From Cryptomeria japonica (lineage: Eukaryota > Streptophyta > Pinopsida > Cupressales > Cupressaceae): a stretch of DNA of 64,000 nucleotides. Positions 34,488 to 47,760 of the stretch are shown here, piece by piece. Every line of letters begins with the position of its first letter. Position 1 is the first letter of the stretch. Made by a program: the position numbers and the translations under genes. The stretch is taken from contig NC_081406.1 in NCBI RefSeq assembly GCF_030272615.1, positions 262,405,624 to 262,469,623 on the forward strand. Reading direction: 5' to 3'. The notes beneath the pieces were generated by a model. That model was not told where the DNA came from and did not search any database. It saw only the letters and a list, made by a program, of their open reading frames with translations.

Positions 34488-35557
34488 TGTATACATCTAA
34501 AATTAATTAAATAAATATTTAACTAATTTAAGCATGTCAACATAATTAATTTAATTGTGTTGGTCCTTTTCTTCTCACTATAGTCCTATAATTAATTTAT
34601 CAAAATTAATTATTCCCCCATTCTTCTAAAATCAAATATCATTTATTTCTTCTAAACCATACTTAGTTAATTAATTTCAATTAAATAAGCTAATCATGTG
34701 ATTCCTACAAATCACCTCTAATCCTCACTTTGCCTAATTGATTCTTCTAGAAGCATGATTATCACTATCCTCCAATTTTATATTCCTCCACTCCTTATCT
34801 CTCCTCATGTCACATCCTCCTAAATTTCCCACTTGCACTTCTAATCCCTCATTAACCCACCTAATCAATCTCCTTAATCATTTGTACAACCTTGATTAGG
34901 GATGGGTCAACTCTTGGCCATAAATGGCTTTCCCATCTCATCCTCCAACCTTAAATTCTACCCACTTTGATCCTTTCAAGGAAATTCAATTTCTTTAAAT
35001 CTCCCCATGCCACCTCTTCCCAAGGAATTTTTAATTCCTTTATCCATTTAGTCTTCCCATACATCCTCTTATTTTGGAATTTTTAATTCCTCTCCCTTCC
35101 CCCAAGAAATTTTATATTCCTTTTCTCTTCCCAATATACTTGGGGAACTCTTTCGCATGTACCTTGAGAGATGTGGAGACAAGAAATGCCTTTATGGCAT
35201 ATGTCTTGGATCCCACACGTTGTCCTCTCAATCCTCTCACACTCTTTTTTTCAATCCTAGCCCTCCATTTTGGAATCAATATTGGCCCTCCATTTTGGCC
35301 TCCTCCAATCTACAAATTGGAGTCTCATCTGCTCACAAATCATCCACTTCCATTACATTCTTATGCTGCTCATTTATTCCCATATCCACTTCCATCGTAT
35401 TCTTATGTCATCACATCTTCCACTTTATCAAGCTCAATCCAGGGAACAAGAGAAGGTTTTGAAGGTATAATGGTTTATTTTATGCATGTTTGAATGATTT
35501 TATGTTTATTTAGATTAAAAATAACCATTAACATTCCCAAAATTTTCCCTTGGTTCG
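34488..35557 (+). repeat. 3' LTR of the 26-35 kb Gypsy-like element
   Basis: 1070 bp, matching the 5' LTR over its length except for an internal deletion of about 190 bp near 35415. Similarity to the first copy is lost exactly at CCTTGGTTC, where the target duplication follows. Confidence 0.8.
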
Positions 35558-38500
35558 GTGGAATTTCATGAGATGCATATGTGATGCTTATATTCTTGGT
35601 CTATCTTGATACTTTAGTTCATGAAATCTGTACTACTATTCATGTTGTGAATAAATGTATCATGATTCTAGGTCATTTAGATGTATTGATTTATATCTTA
35701 TATGATGTTTTACCCCTTTGGGTGATTATGTTATTCTTTTCTATTATATATTGAGTAGGTACACTTGACATGTATGTTGAGTGGTTATAGTTACAAGGTT
35801 ATTTCTCCACATGTTTGCATAGGTCTAAGTTATTCCTTAATGTTGGTTATTTCAAAGATGCCATACTAGGGCTCCTTATTGTATTCATTGATCTTACCTG
35901 AATTGAGTATGACATGTGTAATCTTTTACCCTACGTTAACTTGAATCCAAATCAAAGGTGATTATGGAGTCCATTCATGTTGTGAATAATTAGTACGAAT
36001 ACATGAGTTAATTTAATGGTTTAAATTCCTTGTTCTCATAAATGGAATTAAGTGATTGCATATGTTATCTAGTGAAATATTTGTGTTTCACAAAGGGAGA
36101 AAATAAAGTTAATTATTTAAAAAAAAATCCTTGGGTTGGGAATGCATATATAGATTTGATTTAATAGTGTAGTGTCGTAAATTCTGCACCCTTGCTAGGG
36201 TGGTACAATTTCACACTTAGGTTAGCAGCCGCCTTAGTGTGTCTTCCATCTTGCATTTCTAATTTCCCTTTAAGCATTTAATTAATTAATTAAATTAAAT
36301 CTAAAGTCCTATTTCATCACTTTATACATCATAAAATTGGGCCCTTTACCCGAAGTGTGCCCCTTTTTATTTTATTCCTTCAGTAAATCATTTAATCATA
36401 AACCCTAATTATGTCCCATTTCAACCTTTAAGGCCCAATTTCACCTATCAAAATACCTCGAAATGAACTGTAACTTTGGGATTCGCTCTAATATCATCAT
36501 TCCTAACGACCCTGAAAATTTGGTGAAAAGTTGGTCACACTATGGTGGGAGTGCACACGATCCTCAACTTTTTCCCCAAAATCTCGGGAGCACAATTCTT
36601 ATATGATATTATAATGCTTAACCCCAAAATATTGGCAAGAAATTCAATTCCTAGGTTGGCCTAAAGGCGGAATTAAGTCAAAATCAAGATCTAGGGTTTC
36701 ATACATAAGAGCTCTCTTTCTTCATTTGAAGGGAACTAAGAACTATCTATCTATCGGATTTGAGAATCTAAGAGCAGGTTTTTGGAGCACAAGGAGCCTT
36801 CTATGTAGTGAAAGATAAGCCTATGTGGAGTCTTCAACAACATTCAATAACATTAAACAAAATTTCAACAAGCATTCATCATCAATTAGGAGCCTTGAAG
36901 ACATTGAAGAGTAATAGGAGATCTACTAGCAATAGCTCTCCCTTGGGGATTGGTATGATTTCATGTTATTTTCATGTCTTTGTATGAGATTCTTTACATC
37001 AATTTGCATATTTACCTTCATGTTTTAGATCATTTAGCATATTTGGTTTGAATAATTGTCGTTTACATTCACATTTACATTTAGAGTTTACTCTCATGCA
37101 TAGGGTAGCTCTAGTTTCTTATCATTTAGGATCTTGCATGCACACAAGGTTCTATAACACACATTTTCAGTATATTATCGGTTATTTGTGGAGGTGGAAA
37201 TCAACAACACAGGGGTTTGATTGAGGCAAAACCCTATATAGCCACCCAAACCTTCCCTTATCAGTTGCAAGTGCAGGAACAAGTACCCAGAGGCAGTTTT
37301 GGATCAGGAAAAGGCATCAACACCACCCAAAAGTCTCAAAAGTGCAGAAAACTATCAAGGATAGAGGTGTGGCGCCCAAGTCCTACCTAAGAAAGTGGCG
37401 TGGCACCATGCTTCCTCCACTTTGCAGTGAAATTTGACAGGTTGCAACTTCAGGTCATCATATTTGTAGTCTTTCAGTTGCAGCTCTCTAACAGATTCTT
37501 AGAGACAGTGGCATGGCACCTTGGTCCTGGTAAGTTTGGCTCAGTTTACAGCATTAGGCACACATCCAAAATCCTCCCCATTTCATGCTTTCAATATCTC
37601 AGTTGCATATTTGCAATTTGTGCAATTCCGAGTTTATTTATGCTTCATTCTTTATCTCCTACAAGAAGCATCCAAAGTGAGCTATCTACCTAGGCTCTTT
37701 CATATTCCCAATGTGTTGGCAAAAGTGGGATTAGGTCCTAGTCACCCGATCTCGCTTTTCCCGCCCCCACAAATAGTTTGATTAAATATATTATAAATGA
37801 ATTAATGTTGTGTGTTGCATTCTTATTGATTGAAATTTGAAATTAGAATGAGAAAATGGATATAGAAAATAGATAAATAGAAAGAAATCCAAAAGGGTTA
37901 AAATAAAAAAAAAGTGTGTCATTTTATTCATTATTCATTATTTTAAAGAAAAAGTGCTCTCCAAAACCTTATTTTAAAAAAATTAAACATGGGTTTTTTT
38001 TTATGGAATTTGAATTGGGAAGCCTGGGAAATGGATGGAATAAGATGTAAAAGAGTTTTGATTGCTTGTGTGGGGCTCAATCTTTCCACTTTGGGTTCAT
38101 TTGTAAGATTTCTTCATTTGTATGCGGTTGCCTATGGAGGTAAATTTATACCTCTTTCATTACTTGTGTTATTTTTTTCTTTGGATGTCATGCTCATCCT
38201 TAAGGAAGCATAGAACTTCCCCTTCAAATATTCTCCCCATGTCACTTTTTTAAAAGAAAAGCTTGAAATTCAAAATGACACTTTTCATTTTTGGAAAATT
38301 TGAATTTTAAAATGTGCTAGAATTTGACCTCTATTAATGGACTTTGCATTAAATATTTTGCTTTCAAGTATTCAAAAGTAAAATGTAAAATTTCAATTTT
38401 AAAAGTGAAATTGGATGCTTTGTATTGGTGGATTTAATGTCTCCTTCATGGTTTTTCTTAAGGATCATTTAAAAAAAAATTGTATGCCAAGTTTTGTACC

Positions 38501-38817
38501 TTATTTTTTGTGCCACAATATTTTGTGTCAAGTCATGATGAATGTAGGATGAAGGTGTACTAGAGTGTCATAGGAGGGTCTCTCCTAATGTTTTTTAAGG
38601 TCCAAAGTGGTTTCGAGACTTCTCATGTTGGAGTTTCCTTAATAAGTGATAACTAATGACATTTTGGTAAATAAAATTAACCAAGATAATGATACCTATG
38701 GCATAGCTAGAGCACTTTTATAGGCCTAGTATGATTATAAAAGGAATTACCACTCTAGGAGAATTGAAACTTGGAGGTTAGGTTCCTTTTATGGGCATGT
38801 TAATTCTTACCAAAATT
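35558..38817. other. Non-coding stretch, possible LTR remnant
   Basis: No gene recognised. From about 36174 (TGTCGTAAATTCTGCACCCT) to about 37780 the text has features of a Gypsy LTR and leader: an initial TG, a GGGGATTGG element near 36945 and a leader-like AGGCAAAACCCTATATAGCC near 37227. No second copy, primer-binding site or target duplication was found, so it could be a truncated or solo LTR. 37800-38810 is AT-rich intergenic sequence. Confidence 0.3.
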
Positions 38818-38822
38818 AACTT
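38818..38822. repeat. Target-site duplication, left copy (AACTT)
   Basis: AACTT directly before the TGTAGTCACA start of the Gypsy element, repeated exactly at 54009-54013. Confidence 0.93.
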
Positions 38823-40212
38823 TGTAGTCACATAAATTTGTCCATTTAATTAAATGAATATTTGCTATTTATTTGACTAAAAATCCACTAGCCATCAGTT
38901 AATTAAATTAATATTTAATTAATTCATCTTCAAACATTCTTCTATTAATTAAATAAATTATTCAATTTATTTTAATTAATTCATTAAACCAAATTCAAAT
39001 CAATTAAATGAATAAATTCTATTTATTCAATTTAATCCCCTTTCCTCTTTTAAATAAATTAAATTAAACATTTATTTAAATCATTTATACCCCCACTTGC
39101 ATTTTCCTACAAATGCAACTTGCACACATTAATTGAAATAAATTAATTTTATTTTAAATTAAAATCCTATTTTCCCTCACCCACCAAACCCACTTGCAAA
39201 TCTAATCCCCTTCTAGATTCTTCTAAACCCTTCCTAATTAGCCTAATCCATTCCCTAATTATTGTCACATTCCTAAGCAACTTTAAGTCACTTCTCAAAG
39301 ACTCCAAAGTCTTTGAAAAACATTTAATGCTTTGTGTGTTCAACAATTTAACCTCCAAAGTCTTCCAAAACCACTAATGGCTCTTACATGACCATTAATG
39401 GCTCTTACATAACCATTTATGGTTATTTCAACTTGCACTCATGTGTCTCCTCAAGCATTTATTGCTTTGACCATGTTTATCCTTTTTGCCTTTGCACAAA
39501 AGTTTATCCATTGGATAAAAGCTTTATTCTTTGAATAAAGAGTTTATTCATTCAACTAACCTTGACCTTAACTCCCAAGGTCATGTCAAACATTTAATGT
39601 TTATTCCCTCTCCTCTCAACCTATCTCACATTGACACTTGTCATCTTAGGATTGGGTTGAAAGCCCTCACATGGATCTCAAATCATTCAATCCTGACCCT
39701 TGTTGAGATTACTCAATCTCAACCATCCATTGCTCCATTTTTCCTATAAATAGAGCCCATTTCTTCATAATCCAGATCCTGAAAACTTGTATGCATTTAA
39801 GCTATAGGCATTTTAGCATAATCAACTAATATCTTGTCATTTTGGTTAAAATAAATCATTTTAGTATCAATAGCATAGTATTATCTTTTTTGTTCACATT
39901 TAGAGGAAATACTTCAATCTCAAACCTCCATAAGCATCCATAGTGCAAAAAGCTGCTGAGAGCTACACTATTTTGGAACTTGGAGAGGAGAGGAACAAAG
40001 GAGAAGAAACCAAGAGCATGTTAGGTGGTATTTGGAGATGCCTCATCATATTTACCTTCTTAGTTAGATATTTTGTCATGCTTTTGGTATCTCTTTTGAT
40101 ATGCTTGTGTAGGAAAGTATTTTGTTTGTGATTTCTGACACTAATAGTTTCGCTTTTTTTCTTGTTTGTGTTTTGTTATCATTGACTAACCTTCCCTTTT
40201 TGCAGAGCATCA
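38823..40212 (+). repeat. 5' LTR of the Tat-type Gypsy element
   Basis: 1390 bp, TGTAGTCACATAAAT to TTTGCAGAGCATCA, identical in length to the 3' LTR. The first 350 bp are TTAATTAAATTAATATTTAA-type AT-rich sequence; a TATA box follows in the middle. The short frames inside it are present in both LTRs because the LTRs are duplicates, not because they are genes. Confidence 0.95.
39745..39752 (+). promoter_or_regulatory. Putative TATA box of the 5' LTR
   Basis: TATAAATA in CCTATAAATAGAGCCC, with GAAAACTTGTATGC about 30 bp downstream as a likely start region. The matching motif in the 3' LTR is at 53541-53548. Confidence 0.65.
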
Positions 40213-41908
40213 TTTGGTGAATCCGACGTGAATCCAAACACCTAAAAAACACTTTCTTTTTTGACAACTAACATGTTTGAATGTTGAATTTGACACACAG
40301 GTTGCGCTTTAGCGCTATTGATCACGTTGTAGTGCTATTGACCTTGTTTGAGTGCTTTTGAACTTGTTTTGGTGCTATTGAGCATGTTTGAGCACTTTTG
40401 TTGTCACTGCCATTTTTTTTCTTTTAGCGTGTTTGTGTTAAATATCGCTTCTGTTTAAACACAGAGTAGCGCTATTGTAATAGAACGTTGTAAAAAAGAG
40501 CTTGTAACCGAAAAAGTGAAAATTCTTAGGCTTGTAGAAGCCCACCATAGGTTCATTTTTTACTAACTATTTGTATCTTGTGCAGGTCTAAAAACCAACC
40601 TCCTTAAAAATCAAAAACTTCCTTTTGGTGTTTTAAAATTGAACAACACAAAATTTGCTTTCTTGCAAGCTTGGGATCAAAATTTGTATTTGGTGCTCTA
40701 AAATTCAACAAAACAACTTTGTTTATTGCAAGTTTAGGCTTAACTTTTCATTTGGTGCTTAAAATCAACAAGACAAATTCATTTCTAGCATCAAACTTAA
40801 GCAAAAATTTCCAATCCACACTTCAATTTTTGGTGCAAATAAAACTCACAATCAACTTGTTTCAAAATTTTTTGCAAAGCGATTTTTCCTTCATACGTGC
40901 TTCAAATTAAGTTGACCAGGATTTTCAAAGTTCTAGTTTACTCAAAATATTGCATTTGAAGTTAAAAAGGACACCATGATTGTTGGAGCAACATCTCCAA
41001 ATAGTTAAAACACATTGCGATGGCAAGTTAAAAAGAACAAGTGCATTTCATGTTTGGCACACTTGTGCAAAAAGTTGGTCGAGTGGTCCTACTTCTAACA
41101 CACACAATCCTCTCCCTTGGCTTTCGCGGTCCTAGGTGCAAGAGAAAAGTGTTAGTAACACTCAATTTTTTTATCTTTTTAAGAGAGGCCTGCCAAGAGA
41201 CACATCACTCTTTGGAATGACCTCGCACGGTAAATCCTTCGAGCCGCTATAGAAATCAGGTGAGAGCGAAAACTGTAGCCTTGGGTATAGCTGTTCCTAC
41301 AGTGTAACTTGCCGAAAGGACAAATGGGCCCCACCACAAGTTACAAGGTTCTTAAGTGAGTCACTGCATAATGAACTTATGTCCAAAGACATCGAAAATG
41401 ACTAAACACCTGTAAGTAGTAGCCCACCCGTTCTATTGATTGAAAATATTTGAGATATAATTCAGTGCAAGAGCATAGATGGTTTTGCTCCCAAGATACT
41501 CACCATACATATTTCCTTGAGTAGAAACATAGCTTTTTGAAAAGTCACTTGTGGCTTGACAAAAGTGGTGACTCCCCCATCATAGGGATCATCTATTTGC
41601 TATACTCACACAAGACTTAGTATATCACATCGTTACCTGCCACAGCAGGATTCATAAGGTATGTAGTACCAAAGTTGAAGAAATATCAAGATGTGGGCTG
41701 AATTTATCACAATTGACCATTTGACCTTAGGGATACAAAGTGTTTGAAGTGTCCTCGTGTTAGTCAAAGACCAAGTACAAATTGAGCCGACTTCAGACTT
41801 TGGAAAGAAAAACACCTAAAATACACTTAAAGGAAAGGGTCATAAAAAGTCCAAGGATTGGGTTGATCTAGACCCATACTCATTTGTGCCTTTTAAGGCA
41901 ACATTATT
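40213..41908 (+). other. 5' leader with candidate primer-binding site
   Basis: TTTGGTGAATCCGACGTG follows the LTR; the TGG at 40215 is a plausible primer-binding start, tRNA unassigned. Then come short repeats of the TAGCGCTATTGA type (40300-40480: AGCGCTATTG, AGTGCTATTG, GGTGCTATTG) and about 1.4 kb without a gene. Text at 41215-41270 resembles the leader of the 26-35 kb element. Confidence 0.5.
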
Positions 41909-42421
41909 GTGTTTGTGTACTTTCTTTGTTTTCTTGTCAAAGAAGAATCAACAATCAATTCCAAAACAAGTATTCATCCAACCAACCATTTTTTTCAAAC
42001 ACAACTAAAAAGATCAAAAACAAAGAAAAGAATCAAATTTTATGACCATTCTTCACATCTTAAGAAAGAAGAATCTTCATCGAAACATCAACTTGAAAAG
42101 AAGACCATTCAGCTCAAAGGCTTTGATCAAAAGGAGGAAATTCTTCTATCTCAATAGACAAATCTTTGTCTCTCATAGAGTTTTTCTATGTCGCATGTGT
42201 CTCTACCTTCAGGCAAAACAAACGAATTTGATTCAGAATCATTAAACCGTAGAGCTTTTATGCAATATAGAGCTTTGAGTTATCACAAAAACCAAGGAGG
42301 CAAGATTAATCCCAACTTCTTCCCAAACGTTTGTATCACATACGACATAGCTCGAGAAATGCCACCAACACCTGAAAGGGAAGAGGTAGAATTTGTTCCA
42401 TTTGTGACACAAAGCTTTTAT
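41909..42421 (+). pseudogene. Small upstream ORF before gag
   Basis: In a frame different from gag, two open parts (41909-42157 and 42188-42421) are separated only by two in-frame TAG codons. The first is Lys/Ser/Gln-rich, the second contains NRRAFMQYRALSYHKNQGG and a C-terminal PPTPEREEVEFVPF. The region before gag in some Tat elements carries an extra ORF of unknown role, so this could be its counterpart. It might equally be chance. Confidence 0.35.
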
Positions 42422-42869
42422 TGAAGTTAAAACATTTCATCCATTATCTCAGTCATACATCATCACTTCATCATCAAATTCGTTCCAACTCTCAAAACAT
42501 TAAGAGGTTCTTGTCCTAAGTTCTCTTTTAGATATTGCTTGAATCAAACGCATCCCATCACTTTTATATTGTTTCTGCATCTAGGATAAGCTCATCCTAA
42601 GAGACACATCTACACAGGTTAAAACTAGTTCATGAGTGAATCTTCTCATTACTAGGTAGTTAAATCTGTAACACATCTCAGATTTCTCTATACCTTATCA
42701 CATCAAACCTTATCAAACAAACAAGCAATTCAAAGAAGGAATTTCGATTACATCTACCTTTAAAGTGCTCAAGATCCACATGCAACACAATTCACCAACC
42801 ATCAATCTCTCATTTCATCAACAACTCATCCTCATTTTCACTCAACTTCAACAAAAACTTGTGAACAAA

Positions 42870-44600
42870 ATGGCTCATACTAGACTGAGAACTAGACAAA
42901 TGGAGATTGAGGAAAAAGAGGAGGAAAACATCAATGAATTTCAAGAAGCTCTTGGAGGAAATGCGAATGATGAAAACCCAAGTACTCCTACTCCTACAAC
43001 AATAGAAAGGGCCCAACATAACCCTCTCTTTAACAGACTTTTTGACGAAATACTCAAGAGCAATGCGGATGCTCACTTTTTAAAGCTCGCTAAAGAAGGA
43101 GCCAAGCTCCCCTTTGACTTTGATCTTGCCCAATTAAGACAAGCATCAGAATGACAAAGTCACCATGAAGAAGAAAGAGGTAGAGATCTCATCAGATATA
43201 ACATTCCTCGAGGTAACCCACCACCTCCTCCTCCAAATGAAATGGAGATGTTGCAGCAACAAGTTGAAAATCTCGCCCAACAACTTCGTAGTGGTGTAAA
43301 GACTAACCAATTCTCACTCAATGACATCTGTCCCTATCCATTTGATATAAATCTTTATATGCCACCCTTTCCACGGAGATTCGAAACACCCAAATTCAAA
43401 AAATATAGAGGAAAGGGAGATCCTCGCGATCATGTCAGAGAATTTCATTCAGCTTGCCTCAAAGTGGCATATGAAGATACATACCTAATGCGCCTTTTTC
43501 CCGAAAGCTTGGGAGGAACAACCACATCATGGTTTTCCCGACTACCAGGTGGCATTAGGACCTTTGAAGAGCTAATCCAGAAGTTCTTGGCACATTACTC
43601 TCATAACATTGAACATGACATCACCATGGCTGATCTGTGCAACACTAAACAAAAACCAAGTGAACTATTCTCAGTATTCCTACAACGATGGCGTCAAATG
43701 TCTAGTAGACATTCTCTTTAGTTACCTGAACGAGAACTAGTGGAAATATTCATTTCCAACTTAAACGAAGAAATGGAGTTTCACCTAGATGTCAAAGACA
43801 CAAACTCTTTTAATGATTTGATCACCAAGGGTTTGAAATGTGAGCGGGCCCTCATCAAGAAAGGACTTATCAAAATCTATAATTAACCAAAGGATGGTCC
43901 TCGCCCACGCTTCAATAGTGACAAACCAAGCTTCTGGAACAAAAACAAGAATATCATCAACGATGGGGTTGTGGATGCCAAAACTATCAAAAGTGCACAA
44001 CCTGTGGTTCGATTTGTAGGACAGAATCCCCCACCTTAGACTAACACAATTGTTCCTTCAAATCAAGGTCGCATCACATCTCATGACGAACCCATACCTT
44101 GTCAACAAAAACAAAAATGAACATACACTCCCTTAGGGGAACCCATCGAAATAGTGTTGTGACAACTGGTTTCTCAAAATTTGGTAACTCTACCTAAAAC
44201 ATCAAACTATGAACCTCAGGTCAAACCTGCATGGTGGAGGGATACTGAACATTGTGATTTCCATCAAGGGAGAGGACACAAGACAAGTAATTGTTACAGA
44301 TTAAAAGATCTTATTCAGGATCTTATTGACCGAGGTGAAATTGAAATCGAAGGGCATGACCCTAAAACAACAAACAATGATAAAAGTGGTCCTTCCACTT
44401 CCAGGAGAGACACTGATACCACTGATTATATGCAAGTTGCGTATAATTATACTGTAAATCACCTGTATGATGTCAGTGAACAAATTGCAACTATAACCAT
44501 CAAGAATCCTAACTCCAATTGCAATGTTGTTACATGTCGCAGCAAGGTTACCATAAAGGCAGCTCCACAAGGCACCACCTCCATACCAAAGCAGTACAAT
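42870..44600 (+). pseudogene. gag: gag: capsid and zinc-like region (Tat-type Gypsy)
   Basis: Starts MAHTRLRTRQMEIEEKEEEN. The capsid core (Retrotrans_gag type) spans about 43362-43880, with PPFPRRFETPKFKKYRGKGD, then SWFSRLPGGIRTFEELIQKF, then LCNTKQKPSELFSVFLQRWR, the usual order of this domain. Near 44253-44294 CDFHQGRGHKTSNC is the Cys-His-His-Cys variant of the zinc knuckle common in plant Gypsy gag. Stops at 43152, 43719, 43884, 44037, 44118 and 44160 interrupt it. Gag would assemble particles and package the RNA. Confidence 0.85.
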
Positions 44601-44810
44601 CTTATGGAATAATTAGACAAAACACCTGCGCTTATATCCATTTTAGAGCTATTGCGCTTATCTCCATCTCATAAAACAATCTTGGATCAAGCTCTCCAAG
44701 AGGTGTCAGTCCCTGCAAACCTGAATACAGACCAATTTCAAGCCATGGTTGGAAGTCTAAAGTCATCCCCTTGTCTCACTTTTTCCGAAAGTGACAACTC
44801 TTCCTTCTAG

Positions 44811-45635
44811 CAACCTCATAACGCTTCACTACACATTGAAGGCTTTATCAACCAACATAGGATCAAGCGAGTTTTGATCGATAATGGGGCAAGCCTGAAT
44901 ATTTGTACACTGCAGTTGGTCACAGTGTTGGGATATGCCATAGAATCAGTGGATCCCCGTAAGAAGATCACAATCAAAGCCTATGACGATGCAGAGCATT
45001 CATCCAAAAGAGTTGTGGTACTACCAATCCAAGTGGGCCCTGTGGTGAAGCATATCATCTGTCAGGTTCTGGACCTTCCTCTACCATACAATCTATTGTT
45101 AGGAAGACCTTGGATACATGCCATGCAAGCCGTTCCATCTACCTGCCATCAACGTATCAATTTCCCACATAACGGTGTAGAGATCACAATCTTGGGCGAT
45201 GCAAATCCCTTTGCATATTGTCATAATATCAGCCATCAACCAGAGATTACCGTTCCTAACAATAGAGAAGCCATTTCCTCCACATCATATATAAGTCCAA
45301 CCTCTCTTACCAGTTCAAACACCCCTATACCCAAGCAAGAAAAGCTTAAGATGAAAATAGCAAAGGAAGGTCCTGGGGAATACAACTTAAGTCAACTCTT
45401 TTGTGTGGGACAAATGCCCACTTCTCCTAGAACACATGGTAAACCACAACAGTTACTTCAACAACCACTGATTACGCCAACATGTGCTTTGACGCCTTTC
45501 ATCCTTGGGAAGAGTCAAGAAGAAGAAACCAAAGATGAGGACTTAGCAGAATGGATCTATAAAGATCCTATCACCACTGATATGCCACAAGTTACACTTC
45601 CCACGGATCAATATGGCAAAGGCCTCCTCATTATG
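44811..45635 (+). pseudogene. Aspartic protease (Tat-type Gypsy)
   Basis: GFINQHRIKRVLIDNGASLN at about 44850 contains the active-site Asp as DNGA (44880-44891), the variant usual in plant Gypsy elements, where others have DSG or DTG. The second conserved hydrophobic-Gly element is LLLGRPWIH near 45100. This open stretch has no internal stop; the frame ends with TAA at 45636 and continues in phase. The enzyme would cut the polyprotein. It is followed by a 1-kb linker rich in Pro, Ser, Ala and Thr (45840-46070). Confidence 0.8.
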
Positions 45636-46961
45636 TAAAGAATGGGTTATGATGGTCAGAGTGCTTTGGGATCTTGCAAACAAGGAAGACATGAACAACT
45701 ACTACCAGAATTAAAGCCCAAAGATAATACAGGCCTAGGCTTTGAAAAGGCGATCTTTCCTAAACTCAGATTCAAAGGAAAACCCATCAAACCACTATAT
45801 CAACCTATTGCAAAGAGGAAACCTTTCATTATCAAAGCAGCATCAAACACCATCGTAACTGCCCCACTGAGGCTCAAAATCCCAACACAACCATCTACAA
45901 AGCCAATCATCCCACCAAACAAACCAGTAAGCCCATCAGCAGCAACAATAACATCAATAGCACCGTTAGCAGCAGCAACTGTATCAGAACCCACAGCAGC
46001 ATCTACAACACCAGTAGTTCCAGCAGAAGCAACCGAGTCAACACTACCGATACTCCCCATATTGGATTAATTGATCCCCATCATCCTTCCTGTAGCACCG
46101 ATCATTTCATCTACAAAGGTACATCAACCAATCACACGTGCAGTGCTTAACAGAAAAGACATCCCAGTATGGTATAGTAATCAGATGATGGAAAGTGATT
46201 CAGAGACCGACTCACATGAATGAGAATTTGATTCCATACAACTTAACACTTCAGATGAGGAAGACACATCACCACCTCCACCCCACAAAGACATCCCTGT
46301 TTATGGAGAAGCCTAGATAAAGACTTCTTGGGTTCCTGAGCTGGAAGCTTCTTCCACAGACCCTACATCACATCCTACGCCTGATTCTGACAGGGAGAGT
46401 ACCATCAATGACCTTCAGCATAACGTTTTAACCCTCATTGATACATCTAACGAACTTAACCTAATCGATGAAGTAATGCCCATTATCCATCCCGAACTCA
46501 TCGAATGGAACCAACCAAACCCACCATGTCTTGACCTCTTCCAAAATGATGAGGCCATCATTAAATTTTTGGAATTAAGGGATAACCTGCCAAGTGGGGA
46601 TCACAAAGCTGGATTCGCCATAGAACTTAATAGCGCAACATACTTTGGGGTGGATGCCAAACCTTTCAGTTGCAAAAATATAACAATAAAACATGGATCT
46701 TCCAATGAAAACCACACCATGGCACTATTTGATTCAACAAAAGTAAAAAGAAAGAGCGTATCCAACGGTGAAAACCTCTCTGAGGCGCTTGAGGATGAAA
46801 GGTTTGACATCCTTCCCTGTAGCACACAATGGGAACAATCAACGATTCTCATCGAGGAAACAAAAGAATACAACATGGGGACTCCTAAAACTCCTCACCT
46901 CATACATTTGGCATCTCTTTTAACTTCGGAGGAACAACCCAAGTTTGTAGAGTTCTTCTAG

Positions 46962-47760
46962 AAATGCCAGATCAATTTTGCATGGTCATATGCAGACATG
47001 CCTGGTCTTGATCCTAATTTAGTCATGCATCACCTCACCATAGCGGAAGGAGCCAAGCCTGTCAAGCAGAAGCTTCGATAGATGCATCCTTAGATTGCAG
47101 TACTAGTCAAAATAGAACTCAAGAAACTCCTAGACATTGGTTTCATTAGACCAATTGATTATGTAGATTGGATCTCCAACATTGTTCTTGTCGGCAAACC
47201 AAAAGAGGCCATCCACATTTGTACTGACTTCAAAGATCTGAATAAGGCATGTCCTAAGGATGACTTCCCCCTACCAAACATCAACATCATAGTGGACCTA
47301 ACAACAAGACATGTCATGCTTTCACTCATGGATGACTTTTCAGGATACAATCAGATAAAGATCGCACCAAAGGATCAACATAAGACAACCTTCACATGTC
47401 CATGGGGCACACACTGCTGGAATGTAATGCCTTTCGGTCTAAAGAATGCAGGAGTGACCTATCAACGAGCAATGACCACAATCTTCCATGACATGATGCA
47501 TACTATGATGGAAGATTATGTTGATGACTTACTAGCAAAATCACTCACCAGAGAAGGTCATCTCAACATATTAGATAAAATCTTTGATAGACTGGAACAA
47601 TGCCATGTTCGACTCAACCCAAAGAAATGTGTCTTTGGAGTAACCTCGAGGAAGCTCCTAGGATACATTGTCTCAAACAAAGGTATTGAGGTCGATCCAG
47701 CAAATGCAAAAGCAATCATGGACATGCCACCACCAAAGAACATCAGTCAGCTAAGGACAT
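46962..47760 (+). pseudogene. Reverse transcriptase (Tat-type Gypsy)
   Basis: INFAWSYADMPGLDP marks the start of the domain, followed by stops at 47079 and 47091, ELKKLLDIGFIRPI, VLVGKPKEAIHICTDFKDLN, FPLPNI, DDFSGYNQIKIAPKDQHKTT, MPFGLKNAGVTYQRAM and the catalytic YVDD at 47517-47528. All major RT blocks are present in order with the catalytic Asp pair intact. The 47292-48386 part is open for 364 codons. Confidence 0.92.

Larger units (their letters stand above)
26379..35557 (+). mobile_element. Gypsy-like non-autonomous LTR element
   Basis: Direct LTRs at 26379-27667 and 34488-35557 start TGTAGACATC or TGTATACATC and end CCTTGGTTCA or CCTTGGTTCG. A purine tract precedes the second. Flanks GTGGT (26374-26378) and GTGGA (35558-35562) are a target duplication with one mismatch. 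The interior of about 6.8 kb has Pro/Ser-rich plus-strand frames with many breaks, and no reverse transcriptase, integrase or RNase H motif. A trailer near 32680-32770 closely matches the region just after integrase in the element at 38823-54008, so the two are related. Probably mobilised by an autonomous Gypsy partner. Confidence 0.8.

Noticed and set aside
36174-37780. Complete solo LTR
   Set aside because: A TG start is plausible but no CA end, target duplication or second copy could be found, so it is listed only as a possible remnant.
39167-40267. Several short frames repeated at 52963-54148
   Set aside because: Near-identity of the two sets reflects two recent LTR copies, not conserved paralogous genes.
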